The position numbers and the translations under genes were made by a program. Below, piece after piece: positions 8,714-16,914 of a stretch of 64,000 nt of DNA; within the stretch, counting starts at the first letter, position 1, and every line of letters begins with the position of its first letter. Below the pieces are notes generated by a model. The model was not told where the DNA came from and did not search any database. It worked only from the letters and a program-made list of their open reading frames with translations. This DNA is from an uncultured Chitinophaga sp. (GTDB lineage: Bacteria; Bacteroidota; Bacteroidia; Chitinophagales; Chitinophagaceae): assembly GCF_902168175.1 (NCBI RefSeq), contig NZ_CABHOU010000072.1, forward strand, positions 360,294 through 424,293, read 5' to 3'.

Positions 8714-9784
8714 ATGGGAAAATACACTTCCGGCGTATTATTCGGGGATGAGCTCGAAGCGCTTTACAATGATGCAAAAGACAAGGGATTTGCAATGCCC
8801 GCAGTGAACGTTGTGGGTACCAACTCTGTGAACGCAGTATTGGAAACCGCTGCAAAAGTGAATTCCCCAGTGATTATCCAGTTCTCTAACGGTGGTGCGC
8901 AGTTCTTTGCCGGTAAAGGCATGCCTAACGATAAGCTTCAGGCTAACATCTCAGGCGCTGTTTCCGGTGCCAAGCACGTACATGAGGTGGCTAAACATTA
9001 TGGTGTTCCGGTAATTCTGCACACCGACCACGCGGCTAAGAAATGGCTGCCATGGATCGACGGTCTGCTGGATGCCGGCGAAACTTTTAAACAGCAAACC
9101 GGTCAGCCCCTGTTCAGCTCTCACATGCTGGACCTGTCTGAAGAGCCTATCCACGAGAATATCGAAACTTCCAAAGTTTACTTCGAAAGAATGAATAAAC
9201 TGGGAATGAGCATAGAGATCGAACTGGGCGTAACAGGTGGTGAAGAAGACGGCGTAGACAACTCCGGCGTTGAAAATTCCCTGCTGTACACGCAGCCCGA
9301 AGATGTGGCTTATGCTTACGAAACCCTTAGCCAGGTTGGCACCCGCTTTACGGTAGCTGCTGCTTTCGGTAACGTACATGGCGTTTACAGCCCTGGTAAT
9401 GTGGAACTCCGCCCGATTATCCTGAAAAACAGCCAGGATTTCGTAAAAGAGAAATTCAAGACTAAATCTGATAAACCTGTATACTATGTATTCCACGGTG
9501 GTTCAGGTTCTGCTAAAGAGCAGATTGCTGAAACCCTGGGTTACGGTGTAATCAAAATGAACCTGGATACAGATATGCAGTGGGCATTCTGGGAAGGTAT
9601 CCTCGGCTACTACAAAGCTAAAGAAGCTTTCCTGCAGGCGCAGCTCGGCAACCCGGATGGTGCCGACAAGCCTAACAAAAAATACTACGATCCGCGTGTT
9701 TGGCTCCGCAAAGGTGAAGAAACCTTCGTGGCCCGCCTGGAAGAAGCGTTCAAAGATCTGAACTGCATCAACCGTAACGCGTAA
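8714..9784 (+). CDS. fbaA: Class II fructose-bisphosphate aldolase
   Basis: 356 residues, the usual length of the E. coli FbaA-type class IIA enzyme. It cleaves fructose-1,6-bisphosphate to glyceraldehyde-3-phosphate and dihydroxyacetone phosphate in glycolysis and gluconeogenesis. The motif ILHTDHAAK gives the catalytic Asp105 and zinc ligand His106. Further zinc or phosphate contacts are in GNVHGVYSPGNV and FHGGSGS. It is monocistronic: a TAnnTTTG promoter lies 30 bases upstream and a strong terminator follows 17 bases after the stop. Confidence 0.97.
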   Translation: MGKYTSGVLFGDELEALYNDAKDKGFAMPAVNVVGTNSVNAVLETAAKVNSPVIIQFSNGGAQFFAGKGMPNDKLQANISGAVSGAKHVHEVAKHYGVPVILHTDHAAKKWLPWIDGLLDAGETFKQQTGQPLFSSHMLDLSEEPIHENIETSKVYFERMNKLGMSIEIELGVTGGEEDGVDNSGVENSLLYTQPEDVAYAYETLSQVGTRFTVAAAFGNVHGVYSPGNVELRPIILKNSQDFVKEKFKTKSDKPVYYVFHGGSGSAKEQIAETLGYGVIKMNLDTDMQWAFWEGILGYYKAKEAFLQAQLGNPDGADKPNKKYYDPRVWLRKGEETFVARLEEAFKDLNCINRNA

Positions 9785-9801
9785 TCATAACAAGACTACC
9801 G

Positions 9802-9833
9802 GCCCCATGCAACACTCTTGCATGGGGCTTTTT
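9802..9833 (+). terminator. Rho-independent terminator of fbaA
   Basis: A perfect 11-bp stem (9802-9812 with 9818-9828), a 5-base loop and then five T residues. Confidence 0.9.
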
Positions 9834-9956
9834 GATACCCTCTACCATATTGAGATAATCGAAACAAAACATATATAATTGCCTTTTAAATAGGTGCTTA
9901 ATTTCCCACACAGCTATATTTCTCCAATTTGGAAGCTCGGGAAATGAATTTAATTG

Positions 9957-9963
9957 TATCTTG
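9957..9963 (+). promoter_or_regulatory. Candidate -7 element of accD
   Basis: TATCTTG resembles TAnnTTTG with one T missing. It sits exactly 12 bases before TTTAACCTAATAG (9975-9987), the same geometry as at fbaA, which supports it as the promoter. Confidence 0.45.
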
Positions 9964-10003
9964 CACCACTATTCTTTAACCTAATAGCACAACAAACTCA
10001 AGT

Positions 10004-10849
10004 ATGAGCTGGTTTAAGCGGATCAAACAGGGCATTTCAACGTCGACAAGTGAGAAGAAGGAAGCACCGGACGGGCTGTGGCACAAATGTCCTAACTGTA
10101 AAAAAACCGTTACTGTAAAAGACCTGAAGGAAAACCTTTACGTTTGCGATAAGTGTAATTATCACAACCGTATCAACTCAAAGGAATATTTCGAGATTAT
10201 TTTTGATAACGGCGAGTGCGAAGAGCTTTTCGCCAACATTTACCCTAAAGACATGATGGGCTTTAAGGACCTGAAACCTTACGATGCCCGCCTGAAAGAG
10301 GCACAACGTAAAACGGGTCTTTCTGATGCCATGAGAGTTGGCGCTGGTAAAGTAAATGGTTATGGTCTTGTGGTTTCCTGTATGGACTTCCAGTTCATCG
10401 GTGGATCTATGGGCTCTGTAGTGGGTGAAAAAATTGCCCGCTCCATTGATTATTGCATTGCCAACAAAATGGGCCTCCTTATCATCTCCAAATCAGGCGG
10501 TGCCCGTATGATGGAAAGCGCTTTCTCCCTCATGCAGATGGCTAAAACATCTGCCAAGCTTACACAACTGGCTGATGCAAAACTTCCTTACATCTCCCTG
10601 ATGACCGACCCTACCACTGGCGGCGTTACTGCGTCTTATGCCATGTTGGGCGATATCAACACCGCCGAACCGGGCGCATTGATCGGTTTTGCCGGGCCAA
10701 GGGTTATTAAGGAAACCATCAAAAAAGACCTGCCCGCAGGTTTCCAGAGTGCCGAATTCGTGTTGGACCACGGCTTCCTGGACTTTATTACAGACAGAAA
10801 GGAGTTAAGACAGCGTTTAGCAACGCTCCTGGAGCTCTTCTCAAAATAA
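10004..10849 (+). CDS. accD: Acetyl-CoA carboxylase carboxyltransferase subunit beta
   Basis: 281 residues. AccD with AccA transfers the carboxyl group from biotin to acetyl-CoA to make malonyl-CoA, the first step of fatty-acid synthesis. The four-cysteine zinc ribbon typical of AccD is complete: Cys29, Cys32, Cys48 and Cys51. The crotonase-fold segment includes [20 protein letters not shown] and a [15 protein letters not shown] oxyanion loop. accA is not in the window. The gene is monocistronic, with its own leader and a terminator before smpB. Confidence 0.97.
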   Translation: MSWFKRIKQGISTSTSEKKEAPDGLWHKCPNCKKTVTVKDLKENLYVCDKCNYHNRINSKEYFEIIFDNGECEELFANIYPKDMMGFKDLKPYDARLKEAQRKTGLSDAMRVGAGKVNGYGLVVSCMDFQFIGGSMGSVVGEKIARSIDYCIANKMGLLIISKSGGARMMESAFSLMQMAKTSAKLTQLADAKLPYISLMTDPTTGGVTASYAMLGDINTAEPGALIGFAGPRVIKETIKKDLPAGFQSAEFVLDHGFLDFITDRKELRQRLATLLELFSK

Positions 10850-10861
10850 AACTGAGTATAA

Positions 10862-10895
10862 GGTCCATGTGTATCACATGGGCCTTTATTTTTTA
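10862..10895 (+). terminator. Rho-independent terminator of accD
   Basis: A 10-bp stem (10862-10871 with 10875-10884, one G-T pair), a 3-base loop and a T-rich tail (TTTATTTTTT). Confidence 0.85.
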
Positions 10896-10901
10896 CAAGA
10901 C

Positions 10902-11342
10902 ATGGCAGAATTAAAAAACAGGTCGGCATATTTCGAATTCGCGATTGAGACAAAACTCGTCGCCGGCCTGGTATTGACTGGAACGGAGATTAAATCGATC
11001 AGGGGCGGAAGGGTTAGTTTTAATGATAGTTTCTGTTACTTCTCCAAAGGCGAACTGTATGTGAAAAGCCTGCACATCGCAGAATATTCGCACGGCACGT
11101 ACGCCAATCACGATCCCCTGCGCGAACGTAAGCTGCTGCTTACCAAACGTGAATTGCGCAAGCTGGAAAACAAGATCAAGGAAAGAGGTTACAGCATTAT
11201 CCCGCTACGCATGTTTATTACAGATGCCGGCTACGCCAAAATGGAAATTGGCCTCGGTAAAGGTAAAAAGCTGCATGACAAACGCGACTCCATTAAACAG
11301 CGGGAAGCCGATCGCGAGCTGCGCCGCAATTTTAAGGTATAA
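10902..11342 (+). CDS. smpB: SsrA-binding protein SmpB
   Basis: 146 residues. SmpB binds tmRNA and delivers it to stalled ribosomes for trans-translation. Family signatures are present: KNRSAYFEFAIETKLVAGLVLTGTEIKSIR split by the GTEIKS loop, then GLGKGKKLHDKRDSIKQREA with the basic C-terminal tail that enters the mRNA channel. The start is set at ATG 10902 (MAELKNRSAY); a start further upstream would run through the accD terminator. tmRNA itself is not in the window. Confidence 0.95.
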   Translation: MAELKNRSAYFEFAIETKLVAGLVLTGTEIKSIRGGRVSFNDSFCYFSKGELYVKSLHIAEYSHGTYANHDPLRERKLLLTKRELRKLENKIKERGYSIIPLRMFITDAGYAKMEIGLGKGKKLHDKRDSIKQREADRELRRNFKV

Positions 11343-11365
11343 ACGATTTAAAAGATCTTTACATC

Positions 11366-11410
11366 AACGCCCGTTATCAACCCAAAAATGTTGCGCGGGC
11401 GTTTATTATA
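11366..11410 (+). terminator. Terminator after smpB
   Basis: An 8-bp outer stem (11366-11373 with 11396-11403), an inner CAAC/GTTG pairing, then a T-rich tail (TTTATTATATT). Confidence 0.65.
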
Positions 11411-11478
11411 TTGCTAAATCAAGGAATTATGTTGAGTACCCCTCTGCCTTCTCCCTTAAACGAACAAACCTACGACCT

Positions 11479-12636
11479 ATGAAAACAGCATCCCTGGTAA
11501 GGTACCTGGGTATCTTCCTCCTTACTTTAGTATTTGCCTGTAAATCGGGCGAAAAATCCTACAATCGCGGGCAGTACGACGAGGCGGTACGTCTTTTCGT
11601 AAAAAAGCTACAGAAACGGCCTAACGACGCCACCGCACTTTCGCTGCTGCCACAGGCTTACCAGGCCTCGCTCGAAACCCGGGAGGCCAACGTTAAAAGC
11701 CTTATGGTATCTAATAATTCACTTAAATGGGAACACATTCGTGCAGAATACCGCGCGTTGCAGAACCTCTATTATATTATCCAAAGCTCTCCAGCCGCTA
11801 TGCGGATAGTGAAGCCGAAGGATTATTCCAGTGCCATTACCGGCGCACAGGAAAATGCGGCAGAAGCCCGTTACGGCCGTGGTGTTGAACTGCTTGGTCG
11901 GGGCGACAAGGCCAGTGCCCGTAAGGCTTACGCCGAGTTTCAGGCCACGCTCAACCTGGTACCCAACTTCCGGGATGCTGAAAAACTGATGAACGAGGCA
12001 TTTAATGCCGGCACTATCTATGTAGCCATTTCACAGCTGCAAATGCGCTCCCCTATCTTCCAGTTTTCCGCCGACCAGTTCCGCGATGTTTTGTTAAGAG
12101 ATTTGCAACAACGCAACCTTGATCGCTTTGTTTTGTTTATAGATGAAAGGGAGGCCCGCAGTAAGAACCTGCGCCCCGATCATTACCTGGAACTGTTATT
12201 TTATGACTTCGTGGTGGGGCAAACGTATGTAGACCGTTTCCAGAAAGAAGTGTCGAAAGAAGTTGTAGTAGGGCAAACGAAAGAACGCGACACTACTGGT
12301 AAAGTAATCAGCAAAGATGTATGGGGCACCGTTAAAGCAACCGTATTCACCACTAAAAAAACGGTTACTTCCAGCGGCATGATGGATTACCGGATCACCG
12401 AAGTGGAAGGCAACCGCCTGTTACGCAGCAATCGTGTACCCGGGCAGTTCGTATGGGTAAACCAGTTCGGTTCATTTAAGGGTGACGAAAGGGCTTTGAG
12501 TGATGAAGATAAACGACTGATGACTGGCCGTGACCTGTTGCCACCGCCGCCACAGCAACTGTTTACGGAAATGACAAAGCCTATCTATGATCAACTGGCA
12601 AGGGAATTGCAATCGTATTACAACAACATATATTAG
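11479..12636 (+). CDS. TPR-like lipoprotein, 385 aa
   Basis: The start is placed at ATG 11479, which gives a lipoprotein signal (FLLTLVFAC, Cys21); a longer frame upstream overlaps smpB and is rejected. The first mature segment, SYNRGQYDEAVRLFVKKLQKRPNDATALSLLPQAY split after residue 20 of the motif, looks like a TPR, and a second alpha-helical repeat follows (ARKAYAEFQATLNLVPNFRD). The second half is beta-rich and unassigned. It is followed after 19 bases by another lipoprotein gene, so the two are probably co-transcribed. Envelope location is inferred; function is unknown. Confidence 0.75.
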   Translation: MKTASLVRYLGIFLLTLVFACKSGEKSYNRGQYDEAVRLFVKKLQKRPNDATALSLLPQAYQASLETREANVKSLMVSNNSLKWEHIRAEYRALQNLYYIIQSSPAAMRIVKPKDYSSAITGAQENAAEARYGRGVELLGRGDKASARKAYAEFQATLNLVPNFRDAEKLMNEAFNAGTIYVAISQLQMRSPIFQFSADQFRDVLLRDLQQRNLDRFVLFIDEREARSKNLRPDHYLELLFYDFVVGQTYVDRFQKEVSKEVVVGQTKERDTTGKVISKDVWGTVKATVFTTKKTVTSSGMMDYRITEVEGNRLLRSNRVPGQFVWVNQFGSFKGDERALSDEDKRLMTGRDLLPPPPQQLFTEMTKPIYDQLARELQSYYNNIY

Positions 12637-12655
12637 CAAACCAAAACGGTAACTC

Positions 12656-13060
12656 ATGAAAACTTTGATCGTAGCGCTTACAGCCCTTATACTCGGCAGT
12701 TGCGCATCCTCTAAAAATGGTGGTGCTTCCGAGTCGGCACTATATGAAAAAGAATGGAAACTGACGGAGTTAAATGGGAAGCCTGTTCCTGCTTCCGGGG
12801 AAAAAACGCCCTCTATCACCTTTACAAAAGAGGGCGCTAAAGTATCAGGTTATGCTGGTTGCAACCGGATGATGGGTACTTTTAAAGTAGAAGGCAAAGT
12901 GCTTACTTTTTCCCCGCTGGCCGCTACAAAAATGGCTTGCGCAGGTAGCAATGTAGAAACGGAGTACCTGAGTACACTGGCAAAAGTTAATGCTTTCATG
13001 ATAGCGGAAGGCACACTTTCCCTGGAAGAAGGCGAAACTGTAATAGCAAAGTTTAAGTAA
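12656..13060 (+). CDS. META-domain lipoprotein (HslJ-like)
   Basis: 134 residues with a lipobox (ALILGSC, Cys16). The META domain is recognisable from WKLTELNGKPV, GYAGCNRMMGTFKVEG and TKMACAGSNVETEYLSTLAK. HslJ-type proteins are linked to envelope stress and novobiocin resistance in E. coli; that role here is inference. Second gene of a likely two-gene unit with the TPR lipoprotein, closed by a strong terminator. Confidence 0.85.
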   Translation: MKTLIVALTALILGSCASSKNGGASESALYEKEWKLTELNGKPVPASGEKTPSITFTKEGAKVSGYAGCNRMMGTFKVEGKVLTFSPLAATKMACAGSNVETEYLSTLAKVNAFMIAEGTLSLEEGETVIAKFK

Positions 13061-13082
13061 TTTCTTTTTAAGGAGATAAGTG

Positions 13083-13113
13083 AAAGGCCGGGCATAAAAA
13101 TACCCGGCCTTTT
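13083..13113 (+). terminator. Terminator between convergent genes
   Basis: A 10-bp stem (13083-13092 with 13103-13112, core GGCCGGG/CCCGGCC) flanked by A and T runs. It can serve both the META gene and the convergent exporter gene. Confidence 0.8.
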
Positions 13114-13134
13114 CATATTAAAAACAACAGAATC

Positions 13135-15318
13135 TCAACCTAATACTCCCTGGTGGTGTTCCCACAACCTGGAGTACAGTGCTTTTTTGGCCATCAGCTG
13201 GCTATGTGTACCCTCTTCGGCCATCACACCTTCCTGCAACACCACGATTTTGTCTGCATTCATCACCGTACTTAAACGATGGGCAATTACGATGATGGTT
13301 TTACCGCCATCGCGTAAGGCCTGCATGGTGCGTTGTACGTATTGATCGCTAACAGGATCGAGCGAAGACGTAGCTTCGTCGAGTATCAGGATTTCAGGAT
13401 TGCGGTAAATAGCGCGGGCAATAGCCAAACGTTGACGCTGGCCGCCGGAAAGGTTAGCGCCATGTTCGCCGAGGCGCGTGTTAAAGCCATCGGGGAGTTT
13501 TTCGATGAACTCCAACAAGCCAAGGTGTTGCGATACAAGGAGCGCACGCTGCATGTTTGGCTCGAATTCACCCACCGCTATATTTTCCAGGATAGTACCC
13601 GCAAACAGGTCGATTTGCTGTGGCACCACGCTTATACGGCGGCGAAGACTTTCATTTTCGATGTATTTGATATCGAGGTTGCCGATCGATATATGCCCAT
13701 CCTTTAAAGGATAAATATTTTGCAACAAAGCCATCAGCGTCGATTTGCCGGAGCCACTCTCTCCTACTACGGCTGTTATTTTTCCTTTGTCAACATGAAG
13801 ATTAAACCCTTTAAACACCTCTTTACGGCTGCCATATCTGAACGATACATTAGTAAAATTAATGTCGCCCGTCATTTCAGGTGTTAGTGTCACCTTGTTC
13901 GCCACTTCTTCCTGTTCCAAATCCATGATCTCGAACAGGCGGTCGGCGGCAATAAGTGCATCCTGCATACTTTTATTAGCGCCAATAAGGCTCATGGCCG
14001 GACCCGTGAAATAGCCAAGGATTGCGTAAAATGAAAGCAGTTCACCCGGACTCAGTTGCCTGTCGATCACAAACAACGAACCGGCCCACAACAGCACGAC
14101 CACGAACACGCCGGTTGCGAAATTGGCAGCATTACCGATGTACAGGTTGTTCAGCGTAGTATAATAAATTGTTTTTAGCAATTGTATAAACTTCGACTCC
14201 GTTTTCACATTTGCATATTCCTCCAGTCCGAAACGTTTGATCGTACCAGCGGAATTGAGTGACTCAACCAACTGGCTGCCCAGTTCTGCATTATCTTCCA
14301 TCAGTTTACGCTGCATCTTTTTATTCACGTGATTACTGATGCGATAGATCACGAAATAGATAGGCACGATCGCCATCATGATCAGCGCCAGTTTCCAGTA
14401 GTAAGTAAACATCAGGCAAAAGGAGAAGAATACGATGAATACGTTTACGACAAGGCTTACAGCCACATCGTTCACAAATACACGGATCTTCACAGCATCG
14501 TTGATGCGCGAAGTGATTTCGCCCACACGCATGGTATCGAAGAACTGTTGCGGTAGTTTTAGCAGGTGTTTGTAGTAACCGAGGATCAACTGTGCGTCAA
14601 TCTGCTGGCCGGTTTTAAGGGCGAAGATGCTTTTCAGGCTGCCGATGTATAATTGTAAGGCCAGTATGCAAAGCATGATGATACCCAGCAGGTTCAACAG
14701 GTTTTTATTTCCCTCTACCAATACATTGTCTACGATTTTCTGCACGTAAATTGAGGTCGACAAACCGAGTACGGTGTACAACATGGCACCGAACAGTGTT
14801 TGCAGGGTTACTGCCTTGTGTGGTTTTAACAGGTACCAGAAACGTTGCAGGTTCGATATCTTTTCATTGCCTGGCGTAAATGTTTCGCCTGGCAGCAGGA
14901 GTATCAATACGCCCGTCCACATCTGCTTAAAGTCTTCGGGCTTTATTTTATGCAGTTCGCCATCAGCCGGGTCCATTACTACAATGGCTTCGGGCGTAAC
15001 GCGGTAAATGACCACGTAATGATGCAGCACCTCTTTGAGTACTACATGTGCGATAGCTGGTTTGGGTATATTTTGCAAAGCCTCGAACGGCCCTTTAACG
15101 CCTTTGGCCTGGAAACCCAGTTTACCGGCGGCTTCTATCATACCCATTACGTTCGTTCCCTTACCATCGGTGTAGGCATACTGCCGGATGCGGGCAACCG
15201 GCATTTCGAGATTATAATAGGCGGCAACCGAGGCCAGGCAGGCAGCGGCACAGTCGCTGATGTCGCGTTGCTTAACGAGGGCACTTTTCTTTACTTTCCG
15301 GATGGTTTGCTGGCTCAT
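13135..15318 (-). CDS. C39-peptidase ABC exporter (peptidase-containing ATP-binding transporter)
   Basis: 727 residues with three parts. The N-terminal C39 peptidase (1-150) has Gln17 and catalytic Cys23 in QRDISDCAAAC, then HHYVVIYRV and MDPADG completing the His and Asp. A six-helix ABC transmembrane domain follows at about 165-450. The ATPase domain has Walker A GESGSGKST, signature LSGGQRQR, Walker B ILILDEATSSLD and the H-loop HRLS. Such exporters cut double-glycine leader peptides and secrete the product through an HlyD adaptor. The adaptor gene lies directly upstream (3-base gap). No precursor peptide with a GG leader was found nearby. Confidence 0.93.
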   Translation of the reverse strand: MSQQTIRKVKKSALVKQRDISDCAAACLASVAAYYNLEMPVARIRQYAYTDGKGTNVMGMIEAAGKLGFQAKGVKGPFEALQNIPKPAIAHVVLKEVLHHYVVIYRVTPEAIVVMDPADGELHKIKPEDFKQMWTGVLILLLPGETFTPGNEKISNLQRFWYLLKPHKAVTLQTLFGAMLYTVLGLSTSIYVQKIVDNVLVEGNKNLLNLLGIIMLCILALQLYIGSLKSIFALKTGQQIDAQLILGYYKHLLKLPQQFFDTMRVGEITSRINDAVKIRVFVNDVAVSLVVNVFIVFFSFCLMFTYYWKLALIMMAIVPIYFVIYRISNHVNKKMQRKLMEDNAELGSQLVESLNSAGTIKRFGLEEYANVKTESKFIQLLKTIYYTTLNNLYIGNAANFATGVFVVVLLWAGSLFVIDRQLSPGELLSFYAILGYFTGPAMSLIGANKSMQDALIAADRLFEIMDLEQEEVANKVTLTPEMTGDINFTNVSFRYGSRKEVFKGFNLHVDKGKITAVVGESGSGKSTLMALLQNIYPLKDGHISIGNLDIKYIENESLRRRISVVPQQIDLFAGTILENIAVGEFEPNMQRALLVSQHLGLLEFIEKLPDGFNTRLGEHGANLSGGQRQRLAIARAIYRNPEILILDEATSSLDPVSDQYVQRTMQALRDGGKTIIVIAHRLSTVMNADKIVVLQEGVMAEEGTHSQLMAKKALYSRLWEHHQGVLG

Positions 15319-15321
15319 ATG

Positions 15322-16467
15322 TTATCCTTTACGGGTATTTGGGTTCATCCAATCGTCGGCTTTATCGTATAGTAACTGGAATAAACTGCGTTGGGTGAGA
15401 ATAAAGCGGGCTTGTAAAGTCATCCCCTTTTTAAGGTTACCTTTTACGCCGTGGGCAGTTTCAACGGCCGGACTGTTAAATTCGCAGCGCACTTTAAACA
15501 CCGGCTGGTTGTCGACCAGTGTAAAGTCGTTATCTACCGACAGTACCTTTCCTTCTACCAAACCCCATTCGTTGTAATTAAACGCATCCACCTGGAATTT
15601 GGCTGGCATGCCTTTACGCAGGTAGGCTATATCGCGTGGAGTAACATAACATTCGGCGATGAGATTGGAATCGGGCGAGATAACCCCCAGCAGCTCGCCA
15701 CTCTGCACATTTCCGCCGGCATAACGGCCGCTGAATTGCTGGATGGTACCGCTTACAGGGGCTTTGATCAGGTTCCATTCCTGCTCCTTTTGTAGTTCTT
15801 TGGTATCGGCCTGCAGGCGGCTGCTTTCCATGCGGAAACGGCCAAGCTCTTCCTGCCAGGCGCTGCGTTGTTGCTGTACGGTGGAGTTGTATACCGCCTG
15901 TACCCTTTCGTACTCGAACTTTTTATCGTGCAGTTCCTTTTGGGCCACCACCTTATCGGCGTACAATGTGCTGTAAATGTCAAGGTCGTTACGCAGTTTC
16001 TTTAGCGTGGCCGACTGCTCAGCCAGGGTTGCCTGAAAGCGCTGATACTGCTGGCGGTACAAGGCAGATTGTAGTCCCCCGCCACCACCGGAGGCGAGGA
16101 TGGCAAGGTCGTGAATATAAGCTTCACGCTGGCTGATCTCGTAATTAGCCTGTATGAGGCGGCCTTTACTCACGTCTTCCTGCAAACGCATCAGCACCTG
16201 TCCTTTTTGTACCTTTTGGCCTTCAGTTACCAATACTTCTTCGATGGTACCGGCCACCATCACACGTAATTCGTTCTTCTCCGTAACAGGACGCACTAAA
16301 CCTGCGGCCTTTACAGACACATCTACTTTAATAAATGGTAAAAGAAGAATGGTAAGGAGTACTGCCGATAAAACAGCAATATAAATAACCTGCGTACGGA
16401 CTTTTACGCGCGGCAGCCAGGTGTGTACTGAGTTTTGTACGACCTCGACGGGAAAGAGTTGCGGCAT
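15322..16467 (-). CDS. HlyD-family membrane-fusion adaptor
   Basis: 381 residues. A short cytosolic N-terminus and one membrane helix (about 27-47) lead to a periplasmic part with a biotinyl-lipoyl half (VMVAGTIEEVLVTEGQKVQKG), a long alpha-helical coiled-coil hairpin (about 115-230), the second lipoyl half (LIKAPVSGTIQQF) and a beta-barrel domain. It links the ABC exporter to an outer-membrane channel. It is the first gene of the two-gene export operon; the outer-membrane TolC-type partner is not in the window. Confidence 0.9.
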   Translation of the reverse strand: MPQLFPVEVVQNSVHTWLPRVKVRTQVIYIAVLSAVLLTILLLPFIKVDVSVKAAGLVRPVTEKNELRVMVAGTIEEVLVTEGQKVQKGQVLMRLQEDVSKGRLIQANYEISQREAYIHDLAILASGGGGGLQSALYRQQYQRFQATLAEQSATLKKLRNDLDIYSTLYADKVVAQKELHDKKFEYERVQAVYNSTVQQQRSAWQEELGRFRMESSRLQADTKELQKEQEWNLIKAPVSGTIQQFSGRYAGGNVQSGELLGVISPDSNLIAECYVTPRDIAYLRKGMPAKFQVDAFNYNEWGLVEGKVLSVDNDFTLVDNQPVFKVRCEFNSPAVETAHGVKGNLKKGMTLQARFILTQRSLFQLLYDKADDWMNPNTRKG

Positions 16468-16910
16468 TTAGTATTCGGTTTAAGCAAATGAACATTTATC
16501 CGGCTATGCCGGAATGGTTACAATAACAGATCATTGCTTAAACGGTTTAAATAGTAGGCTGTATGCAATTTACTATTTTAATTGAAATTGCCAAGAAATT
16601 GAGCGGAAACTGTCAGGCTGGTTAGTCAATACGGGTGTAAAGTATTTTGGGGACAACGCACTTTCATACTCTCTATACTCTCAGCATACTCTCGCCATAC
16701 TCTCTCACAAATTGAAAAACGACAATTGCGACAATCCGCGGCAATCACGACAGTTCCCGACACCGCACTTGGAGAGGGCCGCTCCACCCCTTACCTTTAC
16801 ATTGTTGCCGGAGAAAGGTTAAACAAACGGCGTGACCAAATACTCAACATGAAAAAATATAAACTGCACATACACATCATTTTACCTGTCGCGCAAAAAC
16901 ATTTCGCTAT
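16468..16910 (+). promoter_or_regulatory. 443-base divergent intergenic region with two arrays of phased direct repeats
   Basis: No protein-coding gene of normal size is seen. ATACTCTC occurs four times at 16666, 16675, 16686 and 16697 (periods 9, 11, 11). CGACA occurs at 16720, 16729, 16748 and 16758 (steps 9, 19, 10). These helically phased repeats sit between hlyD and the glycosidase gene and look like regulator-binding arrays. A 21-codon ORF overlaps the glycosidase start at the right end. Confidence 0.5.
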
Positions 16911-16914
16911 ATGA
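16849..16914 (+). CDS. Possible 21-aa upstream ORF coupled to the glycosidase gene
   Basis: ATG 16849 opens a 21-codon frame (MKKYKLHIHIILPVAQKHFA plus Ile) that stops at TGA 16912-16914. The stop overlaps the ATG of the glycosidase at 16911 in an ATGA arrangement, which is typical of translational coupling. Whether it is translated is unknown; the peptide matches nothing I recognise. Confidence 0.3.
   Translation: MKKYKLHIHIILPVAQKHFAI

Noticed and set aside
11149..11478. Extension of the TPR lipoprotein gene to an upstream start inside smpB
   Set aside because: It would overlap smpB, run through its terminator and bury the lipoprotein signal in the middle of the protein.
16666..16704. Possible CRISPR-like array (ATACTCTC repeats)
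   Set aside because: Repeat units are 8 bases with 1-3 base spacers, far too short for CRISPR, and no cas genes are present.
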